Source: Ktedonobacteria bacterium brp13
GTDB lineage: Bacteria > Chloroflexota > Ktedonobacteria > Ktedonobacterales > Ktedonobacteraceae
Assembly: GCA_015099395.1 (NCBI GenBank)
Contig: AP024096.1
Coordinates: forward strand, 4,154,001 to 4,218,000
Reading direction: 5' to 3'
Length of the DNA: 64,000 nucleotides
The notes below the pieces were generated by a model. That model made no database searches and was not told the DNA's origin. It was given only the letters and a program-made list of their open reading frames with translations. Shown here piece by piece: positions 1-8,418 of this stretch. Each line of letters starts with the position of its first letter. Position 1 is the first letter of the stretch. A program made the translations under genes and the position numbers.

Positions 1-80
1 ATGATCTCATATCCTTGGAGGGTTCGCCTCGCCGTCTCGAACGAAAAGAAACCCAGTCCGGGTTTGACACGTCGTTTGAT
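1..80 (-). pseudogene. 3' fragment of an IS6-like transposase
   Basis: Read on the minus strand these bases encode the transposase tail around GFFSFETARRTLQGYEI. They match 58146-58225 almost base for base, so the fragment belongs to the same IS6 subfamily as the truncated copy at 57988-58406. It runs off the left edge of the window and is cut at 80/81 by the inverted-repeat element that follows. Confidence 0.8.
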
Positions 81-243
81 GGTATTGTCAACTTAAGGAA
101 AATTGTAGAGATTATAGAAGAGGAAATAAGGAAAAAGTGGTGACTCCTCCCTGTTTTCATGGGTCGTTTTCTCCAAAATTATCCACGAAGTGGGGCATAA
201 ATGGTAAAAGCTCAACAACAGAATTTTTTAAGTTGACAATACC
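81..243. mobile_element. 163-bp MITE-like element with perfect 16-bp terminal inverted repeats
   Basis: The left end GGTATTGTCAACTTAA (81-96) and the right end TTAAGTTGACAATACC (228-243) are exact reverse complements. There is no coding capacity inside. The element interrupts an IS6 remnant. A further single end of the same family lies at 8195-8208. The autonomous parent is not in the window, so the family is unknown. Confidence 0.65.
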
Positions 244-410
244 CTCCCCATGCATGAATGCAGGGGTATCCGTGCGATTGAAACAAGATGAATGTGTAGC
301 AAGCGGCCTAAATCACCAAGAGTGAACCAGAACCACTTCGGAGGGCATTTACCAGAAGGCAGCTAGAATTCTCTGTGACTCCTTTAGTGTGAGAAATCTC
401 CTCTTTTGGG
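244..410. other. Possible IS200/IS605-type right-end remnant with hairpins
   Basis: A short hairpin with TGCAT/ATGCA arms flanked by CCCC and GGGG lies at 247-267, and a C-rich stem-loop-like stretch around 365-405 resembles the structured non-coding end of TnpB-type elements. No TnpA or TnpB reading frame is present. The assignment rests on general appearance only. Bases 411-510 are the leader of the next gene. Confidence 0.25.
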
Positions 411-510
411 CATATATACATATATAGAAACATTCAGGGAGACAAATCACTATTTTTACATTTCACGGATATTTGATAAATAATTGTTCGTAAAGAAATA
501 AGGGTACGAT

Positions 511-1479
511 ATGAAGCAACGTTCTCTGTTCATCATTATTCTGGTATTGATGGTCGTTATCTTCGTTGGGACATGGAGCTTCCTGGCGACAGTATTTCCA
601 ACCACGCAGACGCCTTCGCCCCTTGCAGCCATTGGTCTGGGACCAACGCCATCACCGACACCAAGTCCGACACCCACACCTACTCCCAGTCCGATACCCA
701 CACCAAGTCCGACACCCACACCCATTCTATCTCCAACCCCAACACCGTTATTTACTGGCTCCTCGGCTTATCTGCTGGATGCGACCACCGGTTCGGTCAA
801 GCTGGATTCGAACAGCCATGCACGCGTCTCCATGTGGAGCACGACCAAAGTTATGACGGCCCTGTTAGCTATTGAGAATCTCAATCCGGATACCATTATT
901 ACCGTCAATCAAGAAGAGCTGGACGAGGTGCCTGCGAATATGAGCATAGCATACTTGAAGCCAGGCAACACGTTACTGGTGCGTTATCTGCTCTATGGTC
1001 TGATGCTGCCCTCGGGGAGTGATGCCGCTGTCGTCCTGGCGCACGCGGTCTCCAACAATACAGCAAACTTTGTCGCATTGATGAATGAACAAGCCAGCCA
1101 GCTGGGTATGACTGATACGCACTATACCAATCCGTATGGGTCCTATGATCCCAACCACTACTCGAGTGCCGCCGACCTGACGATACTGATGGAGAAGGCG
1201 TTGAACTATCCTCTCTTTGAGCAGATCATTAATAGCCAGAGCTATACAGTCAACGCAAGCTGCTGCCATAATAAGTACACCTGGAACAACATCACGACGC
1301 CATTCTTGCAGAATGTACCGGGAGCAATCGGAGGGAAGACAGGATCGAATGAAGACAATACCGACTGGTGTATGGTCTTTGCCGCCAATCGCAACGGGCA
1401 TCTCCTCATCGGCGCCGAAATGCACGCCCATTCAATCGATCAGCTTTTTCAAGATGCCGCAAATATATTAAATCTATGA
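511..1479 (+). CDS. Membrane-anchored D-alanyl-D-alanine carboxypeptidase-like protein (peptidase S11)
   Basis: Residues 5-27 form one membrane anchor. Residues 38-80 are a Thr/Ser-Pro-rich linker, and the rest is a penicillin-binding-protein-like serine peptidase domain. The active-site motifs are STTK (110-113) and KTG (276-278). The usual SxN motif is SGS (168-170), a deviation at a catalytic position. The family trims the terminal D-alanine from peptidoglycan peptides outside the membrane, and the anchor plus extended linker fits that location. At 322 residues with no C-terminal PBP5-like domain it is short for the family. The start is supported by AAGGG 8-12 bases upstream. The gene stands alone. 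Confidence 0.85.
   Translation: MKQRSLFIIILVLMVVIFVGTWSFLATVFPTTQTPSPLAAIGLGPTPSPTPSPTPTPTPSPIPTPSPTPTPILSPTPTPLFTGSSAYLLDATTGSVKLDSNSHARVSMWSTTKVMTALLAIENLNPDTIITVNQEELDEVPANMSIAYLKPGNTLLVRYLLYGLMLPSGSDAAVVLAHAVSNNTANFVALMNEQASQLGMTDTHYTNPYGSYDPNHYSSAADLTILMEKALNYPLFEQIINSQSYTVNASCCHNKYTWNNITTPFLQNVPGAIGGKTGSNEDNTDWCMVFAANRNGHLLIGAEMHAHSIDQLFQDAANILNL
645..757 (+). repeat. In-gene minisatellite encoding a (T/S)P linker
   Basis: Degenerate repeats of about 6-12 bases built on CCGACACCCACACC encode the Pro-rich linker of the carboxypeptidase-like protein. Because the units are multiples of three, slippage would change linker length without breaking the frame. Confidence 0.7.
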
Positions 1480-2283
1480 CGAATATATGTAAATCCCAAC
1501 AATTAAACGGGTCTACCCACGGGTTGCGCAACAAGGTGCACTTTTAGCTGAAGCAGCATCGCTGGCCGGTTCAATGTTGTCGTTTTTTTCGTTGAACGGC
1601 AATCTGACCTTGATGCGAGCTTGAAACTTTCTTTGAGGTACCCTCAAAATGAGCATACCTCAAAGAAAGTTTGCCATTCAGCTTTTTTCTGGCAAGAGGC
1701 TAGAAATACCTCTACCCTATGAAAACGGGTCAATTCCACATGTTCAGACGGCACATCAAAGAGACGAAGAGCGGCAGCGTTGATACACCTGATCTTGCCC
1801 TCTCTATCCTTCTACCAGCTTGTCACACGTTATTTGCAACACAGCCTATATTGACTCAGTTTGATTGGGTCGTAGCGCTTGCATGGCTGTCATAAAATAA
1901 GAATCGATATTTGACAGGTACTGATGCTGGTTATCCTCATTTTCATGTTGTCACCAGTGTTAAGCTTAAGGGTGGGCTTTTTCGTGAGGAAATGCCTTCA
2001 AGTGATCTGAAACTTTGCTGGCAGGTGGAGGAGCAAAGGATACGGTGTAACCTCCGTCGAATCTAATTGGTGTAAAAACAATACTGAGGTTCTCGTAGGA
2101 TGTGGGCAGGTAGCAATGTGAAGCATGTGGAACGACTTATGAAGCGGATGGAAGTATTCATGGTGAATGCTTGCTCTACTGCTGATATTGCTATGTATCA
2201 GTAGCTTCCACGTTTACTACTGGTCATCCGTTTGTTCACTCGTCATGAGGTAGCTCTCGGACAATCCAAAAAAAGGAGATCTT
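1480..2283. other. Non-coding stretch with a solo repeat end and a palindrome
   Basis: I see no convincing gene. At 1516-1538 there is a diverged copy of the end of the element found at 34127-34318 (CCCACGGG, then TGCGCAAC), and homology continues for about 40 bases inward. At 1624-1672 lies a perfect palindrome. The remainder to 2270 shows nothing recognisable. An AAAAAAAGGAGAT ribosome-binding site for the next gene lies at 2268-2280. Confidence 0.5.
1624..1672. terminator. Perfect 17-bp-arm hairpin
   Basis: AAACTTTCTTTGAGGTA (1624-1640) is the exact reverse complement of 1656-1672, with a 15-base loop. It lies 145 bases after the carboxypeptidase gene and could end its transcript, but it has no T-run directly after the stem, so it may instead be a small mobile hairpin. 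Confidence 0.4.
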
Positions 2284-2733
2284 ATGAAGACGTTGTTCAG
2301 TTTCGCCGAACACTTCGCAGGAACGCTCTTGCGCCTTAGCTTAGGCCTGGTCCTGCTCTGGATTGGGCTCATACATCTTATCAATCCTCAACCTGTTGTT
2401 GTATTGCTCTCTATGTCACTTCCTTTCCTGGCCTTCAGAGCGTCCGTCTATGTGCTCGGCGTGCTTGAAGTCATTGCAGGCATCCTGCTCATCGCTGGCC
2501 TTTGGGTGCGCTATGTCGCTCTGCTATCCCTGGCGCTGTTTGCTGGGACGTTGACCATTTTCGTGATTGCTCCAGGGGTGACAAGCTTCCCTTTGCTTAC
2601 CCAGATGGGACAGTTCTTGCTGAAGGACGTGGTTCTGGCTTCCGCTGCAATCACGGTGATGGCAAGAGATGCAGCCAGCCATGAGGCGAAACGGGCTGAG
2701 CGTACTCAACTTTCTAGGCCCAGTACTGCGTAA
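2284..2733 (+). CDS. DoxX/DUF417-type integral membrane protein
   Basis: The 149-residue protein has four predicted membrane helices: about 12-30, 35-55, 58-82 and 85-125 including a loop. The motif GVTSFPLLTQMGQFLLKD near residues 98-115 matches the FPFL...GQFLLKDLVLL pattern of the YkgB/RclC (DUF417) group, related to DoxX. Members are inner-membrane proteins, some tied to oxidant stress; the substrate is unknown. The start is set by AAAAGGAGAT seven bases upstream. The gene ends 42 bases before an IS6 copy and has no partner gene left beside it. Confidence 0.75.
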   Translation: MKTLFSFAEHFAGTLLRLSLGLVLLWIGLIHLINPQPVVVLLSMSLPFLAFRASVYVLGVLEVIAGILLIAGLWVRYVALLSLALFAGTLTIFVIAPGVTSFPLLTQMGQFLLKDVVLASAAITVMARDAASHEAKRAERTQLSRPSTA

Positions 2734-2761
2734 ACAGCTATCAAATGGTACGATAACAAAT

Positions 2762-2775
2762 GGTTCTGTCAGAAC
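2762..2775. repeat. Solo end of the type-2 IS6 family (GGTTCTGTCAGAAC)
   Basis: The same 13-14-base end occurs at 8146-8158, 20188-20201 and, inverted, 46299-46312. At 20188 it is the outer end of an IS6-type element and at 46312 it is followed by that family's start of coding. Here it is alone and abuts another IS6 copy directly. Confidence 0.55.
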
Positions 2776-3698
2776 GGTTGTGTTGCAAGCATGAAGGTGT
2801 GATGATAAACTCTTCTTTATTTGGAACAGAGCAGAGGAGTTTTTCATCATGATCGAGCAGAATCCGTTCAAATGGCGTCATTTCCAGGCCGACATCATTT
2901 TGCTCTGCGTGCGCTGGTACCTGCGCTATGCTTTGAGCTATCGTGATCTGGAAGAAATGATGCTCGAACGGGGTCTGCACGTCGATCACACCACGATCTA
3001 CCGCTGGGTTCAAAAGTATGCCCCAGAACTGGATAAGCGCTGCCGACCGCATCTCAAAACCTGCAACGACTCCTGGAAAGTCGATGAGACGTACATCAAA
3101 ATCAAAAAAGTCTGGATGTACCTTTATCGGGCGGTGGATTCCGAGGGGAACACCCTCGAGTTTCTCTTGAGTCCAACACGCGATGCCGAGGCGGCCACAC
3201 GTTTCTTCCTGAAAGCGCTCCGTTCCACTGCTGATGGAGTTCCTCAAGCACATTCACTCAAGGAAAAAATGGCCCAGCCAGCCACCGCGGGCAACCTTGC
3301 CATAGGAGCTCCTCGTGTGATCAATGTCGATAAAAATGCAGCCTATCCCAAGGCCATTGCCGACCTGAAAGCCGCTGGAGTCCTGCCTGAACACGTGGAA
3401 TTGCGGCAGGTGAAATACCTCAACAATCTCATCGAACAGGACCACCGGTTCATCCAACCGTTCCCCAACGTTTGACCAAACCTGGCATGGGCTTTTTCTC
3501 GTTCGAGACGGCGTGGCGAACCTTACAAGGATACGAAATGATGAACATGTTAAGGAAAGGGCAATGCCAAGGTGTGGCCAAAGGTGATGTGGGAGGGCAG
3601 GTCGCACTGGTCGCCAAACTCTTTGGAGTGGTTGCCTAAGCACAGTGAAAAGGGCGCTCACGTTCCATTTTTTTCTTCCTCGTTTTTGCAACACAACC
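2776..3698 (+). mobile_element. IS6-family insertion sequence, copy 1
   Basis: The element starts with GGTTGTGTTGCAAG and ends with TTGCAACACAACC, an inverted pair typical of IS6 ends. It is 923 bp and holds one transposase gene on the plus strand. The eight bases on either side do not match, so no target duplication is visible. Confidence 0.85.
2849..3639 (+). pseudogene. IS6-family DDE transposase, frameshifted near the end
   Basis: The protein begins MIEQNPFKWRHF, has the DDE landmarks VDETYIK, NVDKNAAYPK and LIEQDHRF, and carries a 19-residue insert (SLKEKMAQPATAG...) absent from the shorter copies. The frame stops at 3473-3475 after HRFIQPFPNV, because an 11-base insertion at 3455-3474 shifts the frame. 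The missing tail (LTKPGMGFFSFETAWRTLQG to LFGVVA) continues in the -1 frame to 3639. The conserved Lys of the E-x6-K motif is replaced by Gln. The ribosome-binding site is GAGGAG. Confidence 0.85.
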
Positions 3699-3898
3699 AG
3701 ATAAAATAGGATATTAACAAGTACTATAAAGATTGTAGATATACACAAAACAATGGCCTGATAAAGAACAAGAGTATTAGTGTATCCTGTATCGGTTCCT
3801 AAAGTATCTAGATATAGCACTGTCATATGCGTGGCAATGTATATAAATATGATGCATGCCAATGAGAAAAAGGCAAGTATCACCCTTAGGGCTCTCAC
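3699..3898 (-). pseudogene. Small membrane protein truncated by IS6 copy 1
   Basis: On the minus strand about 65 codons encode two hydrophobic helices (ILAFFSLACIIFIYIATH and LYQAIVLCISTIFIVLVNIL). The frame then runs into the IS6 end and reads its antisense, so the native C-terminus is gone. The open frame also extends about 25 codons upstream of the GTG at 3898 (CPYYVARERSTGHVIG), so the N-terminus is uncertain. The family is not recognised. Confidence 0.5.
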
Positions 3899-4356
3899 GC
3901 CAATAACATGACCTGTAGAACGCTCGCGTGCTACATAGTATGGGCAGATGGCGGCAAAAGTTGGTCAGGTTATTTTAGTGAGTCTCCTTAGGCATGGTTC
4001 AAAACCATGCCTTATACTTCAATCCTCATATTTTAATCTTCATATTTTGTGCATGTTACATAATTACTCATTATTTATATTAGCAAATTTAACTATTGAT
4101 CGTTAGAATGATGGAAGGTAAACTTTAACACAAGAATTATTTTTGTGTACATCGCACAACGTATTCCCTTCAATGAAGATACTTCTTGCTAGGATGCATA
4201 CACATAGACAACTGTGTTATGCCCCTTTCATCCAATCTATGGTGATTGCTATTCTCAAAAATTCCTGGTTCATAACTGAATTTTAGTGCCAAAATCCAGT
4301 TATGAACCAGGAATCACATAAAATTACAGTTTTTACATCTAGCAGGGGTAAAGTAA
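3899..4356. other. AT-rich intergenic region with two hairpins
   Basis: No gene is seen. GGCATGGTT (3991-3999) and AACCATGCC (4003-4011) form a tight hairpin. A long hairpin occupies 4261-4314. The stretch between is AT-rich and could hold the promoter for the permease cassette, but no clear -35/-10 pair stands out. Confidence 0.45.
4261..4314. promoter_or_regulatory. 18-bp-arm hairpin upstream of the permease gene
   Basis: ATTCCTGGTTCATAACTG (4261-4278) is exactly complementary to 4297-4314, with a partly paired inner ATTTT/AAAAT. It ends 42 bases before the permease start. It could be the terminator of a lost upstream gene, an attenuator, or an inserted hairpin element; the sequence alone does not decide. 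Confidence 0.5.
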
Positions 4357-5670
4357 ATGACCGATCGTGCAAAAAATGTAGATAGTATAGGAGCGGTTGA
4401 AAATGAACTATTTGGAAAAGAATATGAGAATTCGCCAGTTCCGCTCGAAAAAAGAACGTCACTGTTGTCGGTAACTTCGGTCTGGCTGGGGTTCCCGATG
4501 ATTATTACTGCGGCCGTTACAGGAGCCACACTTGTTCATGGTCTCGGTTTTGCTAAAGGCGTTCTGGCAATGCTGATTGGAAATTTGCTCTTGTTTGCTT
4601 ATGTTGGATTATTAAGCGTGCTGGGTGCAAAGAGCGGGCTGAACTTCGCTCTTCAGGCGTCAAGAACATTTGGAAAGAAAGGCTATATGGTCTCTTCTGC
4701 CTTGCTATCCACATTGGTGGTTGGATGGTTTGCTGTTCAAACCGGACTAACCGGTGTCAGTATAGCCAGTGTGTTTGATGTCAATAGCACGTTGATTGTT
4801 GTTATCGCTGGCGTACTCTACTTATCGCTGACACTTCTGGGTATTCGAGCATTGTCCCTCATCGGCATGATCTCCGCTCCACTGTTTCTTGTTTTGGGTA
4901 TTTATGCAGTGGTTTTATCTGTCAAGAACGGACATGCGATTTGGAGCTATGCCGGAAATTCGGGCCAATCACTGGCATTTGGCGTCGCCGTCACACTTGT
5001 GTTCGCTTTGTTTGCCGATTCGGGTACGATGACCTCAGATTTCACAAGATGGGCGAAAAATAAGAATCATGCCTTAATCGCGACCTTTGCTGCTTTTCCC
5101 GTAGCCAACCTGATTGCCATGCTCATCGGCGGCATTATTGCAGCGGCTACGTTGAACAGCACCGGTGATGTGTTCGGAATCATTGTAGCACAAGGTGGTT
5201 TCCTCGCCGTCATTGCCGTTGTTTTCCTGTTCGTTAATCTCGGATCTGTCTGTTCGCATTGTCTTTACAACTCGGCTGTCGGCTGGTCCTCTATTTTGGG
5301 CGGCAAAATGCGGATGCTCACGCTTGTGCTGGGGATTTTGGGAATTATCATTGCTGCACTGGGTATTTGGAATTATTTCGTCAACTGGTTGAATCTCCTT
5401 GGCGTTATTGTTCCTCCCATCGGCACTATTATTATACTTGACCAACTTTTAGTCCGCAGGAATGTGACAGAGACGATATCCAATATTCGTTATCAGCCGT
5501 TTATTGCCTGGGCTATCGGTTCCGGAGCTGCATTGATCGTGAATTACCAGTTTACAAGCCTTTCAACAGTTATAACAGGCATTTTGTTTTCCGGAATTGT
5601 TTATTGGGCCATCTCACTGAAATCTGCATCGATAACGCAGGCAGCCGCGTCGGCAAATACAAGAAATTGA
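4357..5670 (+). CDS. NCS1-family permease (cytosine/purine/allantoin-type)
   Basis: The 437-residue protein has about 12 membrane helices and the general layout of CodB-like NCS1 symporters: a charged N-terminus of about 35 residues, then VTSVWLGFPMIITAAVTGATL in the first helix region. It should import a nucleobase, hydantoin, allantoin or similar small ring or amide compound with a cation. It is the first gene of a cassette with an amidase (137-base gap) and a PxpA protein, which suggests that the imported compound is an amide or lactam that those enzymes open. The exact substrate cannot be read from sequence. Codon choice looks more Bacillota-like than that of the neighbouring genes, hinting at transfer. 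Confidence 0.8.
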   Translation: MTDRAKNVDSIGAVENELFGKEYENSPVPLEKRTSLLSVTSVWLGFPMIITAAVTGATLVHGLGFAKGVLAMLIGNLLLFAYVGLLSVLGAKSGLNFALQASRTFGKKGYMVSSALLSTLVVGWFAVQTGLTGVSIASVFDVNSTLIVVIAGVLYLSLTLLGIRALSLIGMISAPLFLVLGIYAVVLSVKNGHAIWSYAGNSGQSLAFGVAVTLVFALFADSGTMTSDFTRWAKNKNHALIATFAAFPVANLIAMLIGGIIAAATLNSTGDVFGIIVAQGGFLAVIAVVFLFVNLGSVCSHCLYNSAVGWSSILGGKMRMLTLVLGILGIIIAALGIWNYFVNWLNLLGVIVPPIGTIIILDQLLVRRNVTETISNIRYQPFIAWAIGSGAALIVNYQFTSLSTVITGILFSGIVYWAISLKSASITQAAASANTRN

Positions 5671-5807
5671 TTAACGAAAGTAAAGGGCACATCCGCCAAC
5701 GTGTCCTCCTCATACCGAGGAAATCCAGTTAGTTTCAGTCGAACATCGTAAACTGCTCAGTAGCAATCTTCCAACTTGTCCAAGTAGAAGCAGGAGATTA
5801 TATATAT

Positions 5808-7334
5808 ATGTCGAATATGTCGAGCGAAAAATTCCCTTTTCTGGAGGCAACCGTAGAATCTTTTCATACGGCTCTTCAAGATCACAAGATAACGAGCGAG
5901 TCGTTGGTGAAATGGTATATGGACCGGATCCAAGCCATGAATAACAATGGCCCACAAATTCAAGCGATCGTCAACGTGAACCCGCATGCCGTCACGGAAG
6001 CGAAAGCGCTCGATGACTATTATGTGAAGAACGGATCCTTTAAAGGACCGTTGCATGGTGTTCCCGTCCTCATCAAAGATCAGGCAGAAACGAAAGGCAT
6101 TATAACTACTTTCGGTTGTAATGCCTTCAAAAATTATATACCAGCTGAAGACGCGGAGATCATAAAACGCTTGCGCGAAGCAGGGGCAGTCATATTGGCG
6201 AAAACAAGTATGTGTGATTTTGCCGCCGGATGGTTCTCGTTTTCTTCCGCAACGGATCATACGAAAAATCCGTATGCGCTGGATCGGGAATCTGGTGGAT
6301 CGAGCGCCGGAACGAGCGCGGGCATTGCATCCAACTTCGGATTAATCGGGATCGGCGAGGACACGGGCGGTTCCATCCGGCTTCCTGCTTCTTTTAATAA
6401 TGTATTCGGTCTGCGCATCACGACCGGACTTATTAGTCGCAACGGATTTTCCCCGCTCGTCCATTTCCAGGACACACCTGGTCCGATTGCAAGAACGGCT
6501 CGGGACGTTGCGAAATTGATGGATGTCATTGTTGGTTACGATGCGAAAGATCCGTTTACAGCTGCCACATGTTGCACGAAAGATGCCAGCAACTATGAAG
6601 CGGCATTGGATAACGCAGATCTGAAGACATTTCGGGTCGGTATCCTTGCCAATGCCTTTGGCCCCAATGATAATCCCGATTCCGCTTCCGTGAATGAAGT
6701 TGTTTTCCATGCTATTGATATGTTGAAGAACAACGGCGTTGTGGTTGTGGAAGGCTTGAATCTGCCTGACATAAGCAAATGGATTGAGGAAACGTCCCTG
6801 TATGCGCTGCAGTCCAAAAAGGATATCGGAAACTTCCTTAGTCTCAGGCCAGATACTCCTGTAAAAAGCTTTATGGAAATTTACGAAAGCAAATCGTTCC
6901 ATCCGATGAATGATTTATTCCATGATATCGCCAATGGTCCAGAAGATCCCACAACCGATGCGAATTATTACCGGATGAGAATGCGTCAGGCAGAGTTCCG
7001 CCGCACAATTTTGAACATGATGGCCGACAAACGGGTTGATTTTCTGATCTTCCCGACAGTGCAAGTGTTGCCTCCAACAAGAGAAGAGCTCTATTCACAG
7101 AAATGGACGTGTCTGACATTTCCTACGAATACGGTCATCGCTTCCCAGTCCGAACTGCCGGCCATGTCGATTCCGGCAGGTTTTACACGTGAAGGTATTC
7201 CGGTTGGCTTCGAGTTGGTTGGCAAACCGTTTGCCGAAGCCCAATTGTTGCAATTCGCTCATGATTACGAAAGACATGCCAACCCCAGAAAAGCGCCGCT
7301 GTTCAATGAACCGATTGAAATGAACTTGAGATGA
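5808..7334 (+). CDS. Amidase signature family hydrolase
   Basis: The 508-residue protein carries the Ser-cisSer-Lys triad of the amidase signature family: Lys90 in VLIKDQAETKG, Ser165/166 in SGGSSAGTSAG and the nucleophile Ser189 in GEDTGGSIRLPAS. Family members cleave C-N bonds of small amides, ureido compounds or aryl amides in the cytosol. It follows the permease and is 15 bases ahead of the PxpA gene, so the last two are probably translated together. There is no allophanate-hydrolase C-terminal domain, so this is not a typical AtzF. An AGGAGAT ribosome-binding site precedes the start. Confidence 0.88.
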   Translation: MSNMSSEKFPFLEATVESFHTALQDHKITSESLVKWYMDRIQAMNNNGPQIQAIVNVNPHAVTEAKALDDYYVKNGSFKGPLHGVPVLIKDQAETKGIITTFGCNAFKNYIPAEDAEIIKRLREAGAVILAKTSMCDFAAGWFSFSSATDHTKNPYALDRESGGSSAGTSAGIASNFGLIGIGEDTGGSIRLPASFNNVFGLRITTGLISRNGFSPLVHFQDTPGPIARTARDVAKLMDVIVGYDAKDPFTAATCCTKDASNYEAALDNADLKTFRVGILANAFGPNDNPDSASVNEVVFHAIDMLKNNGVVVVEGLNLPDISKWIEETSLYALQSKKDIGNFLSLRPDTPVKSFMEIYESKSFHPMNDLFHDIANGPEDPTTDANYYRMRMRQAEFRRTILNMMADKRVDFLIFPTVQVLPPTREELYSQKWTCLTFPTNTVIASQSELPAMSIPAGFTREGIPVGFELVGKPFAEAQLLQFAHDYERHANPRKAPLFNEPIEMNLR

Positions 7335-7349
7335 TTGGTGGTACCTTGA

Positions 7350-8075
7350 TTGAAAGCATATATTGATTTAAACTGTGATATGGGCGAAAGTTATGGCGTG
7401 TACAATTACGGTTTGGATAAAGAAATGATGTCTTTAATCTCCTCAGCCAATGTGGCCTGTGGCTTTCACGCCGGAGATCCGCAAGTGATGCACCAAACCG
7501 TGGCGCTGGCCGAACAATATGGTGTTCGCGTCGGTGCGCATATCGGACTTCCGGATCGGCTTGGATTCGGACGGCGGTATATGCAACTGACACCTGCGGA
7601 AATGTATGATTATTCGCTTTATCAAATCGGTGCGTTGGATGCCTTCCTGCGAATCAAAAACATGCGGATGTCCCATGTTAAACTGCATGGAGCGTTGTAT
7701 ATGATGGCTTCGGAGCAAAGAGATCTGGCGGACGCGTTCGTTCAAGCTGTTTCCTCTTTTGATCCCGATTTGGAAATTTACGCGTTACCAAACTCGCAAA
7801 TGGACATGAGCGCAACAGCAAATAACCTCCCTGTGGTACGCGAATATTTTGCAGATCGGCCTTATGTGCAGGAAAACGTAAAAATGTTCGGATGGTCTTA
7901 TGAGGAAGTCGGAACTCCTGAAGAGGTGGGTGCTCGGATCGAGAAAATGGTGAGTGATTCCGCTTTCGCGAATATCGGGACGATATGTGTTCATAGTGAT
8001 ACAAAAGGTGCTCCGATAATTATGAAAAGAGTCAAGGACACAATTCAGTCATTCGGTTATAAAACAAGGAAATAA
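7350..8075 (+). CDS. pxpA: 5-oxoprolinase subunit A-type protein (LamB/YcsF family)
   Basis: The 241-residue protein starts at TTG (7350) and begins LKAYIDLNCDMGESYG, the hallmark DxNxDxGE motif of LamB/YcsF. VACGFHAGDP, HLG-like LPDRLGFGRR and the C-terminal CVHSDTKGA motif all fit PxpA, the subunit that with PxpB and PxpC opens 5-oxoproline using ATP. No PxpB or PxpC gene is present here; an amidase and a permease take their place. The TTG start is chosen because it is 15 bases after the amidase stop and gives the family N-terminus. A strong terminator follows. Confidence 0.85.
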   Translation: MKAYIDLNCDMGESYGVYNYGLDKEMMSLISSANVACGFHAGDPQVMHQTVALAEQYGVRVGAHIGLPDRLGFGRRYMQLTPAEMYDYSLYQIGALDAFLRIKNMRMSHVKLHGALYMMASEQRDLADAFVQAVSSFDPDLEIYALPNSQMDMSATANNLPVVREYFADRPYVQENVKMFGWSYEEVGTPEEVGARIEKMVSDSAFANIGTICVHSDTKGAPIIMKRVKDTIQSFGYKTRK

Positions 8076-8090
8076 CATCCTGACTGCTCA

Positions 8091-8144
8091 AAACAGGGGC
8101 TATTCTTCAGCCATTTTGCATGACTGAAGAATAGCCCCCTGTTT
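8091..8144. terminator. Strong hairpin terminator after the cassette
   Basis: AAACAGGGGCTATTCTTCAG (8091-8110) pairs with 8124-8144, with one extra C in the second arm. The flanks give A-rich and TTT edges. It lies 15 bases after the pxpA stop, as expected for a transcription terminator, possibly working in both directions. Confidence 0.8.
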
Positions 8145-8418
8145 GGGTTCTGTCAGAATTCAGAAGAAGATTTGGCGTGGAGGTCACTCATGGAGGTATT
8201 GTCAACTTGTTTGTAGGAATGTGGCTCACTGATTAGTTATAAAGAAGAAAGATGTTGGAGGTCAACGAGAGGTTTGGGATATTTTGCAGTTAGCTGGCCA
8301 GTTCCACTCCAGTTATCTCATTCCATTGCTGGAATCTCCCCTGTACAATGGCACGATATTCCTCGGCATTCAGACGGTGTCTTCGAGGTTGGAAATGTTG
8401 AGAGAGAGGACCAAAGGC
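8145..8418. repeat. Repeat debris: solo IS6 type-2 end and solo MITE end
   Basis: GGTTCTGTCAGAA at 8146-8158 is a solo end of the type-2 IS6 family. GGTATTGTCAACTT at 8195-8208 matches the terminal repeat of the element at 81-243. No gene is seen in the rest. Confidence 0.5.

Noticed and set aside
242..285. CRISPR-like unit: hairpin followed by GATTGAAAC
   Set aside because: The ending resembles some CRISPR repeats, but there is only one unit, no spaced second copy, and no Cas gene in the window.
3254..3898. 214-codon minus-strand frame as a membrane protein
   Set aside because: Only the part from 3699 up is native; the rest is antisense of IS6 copy 1.
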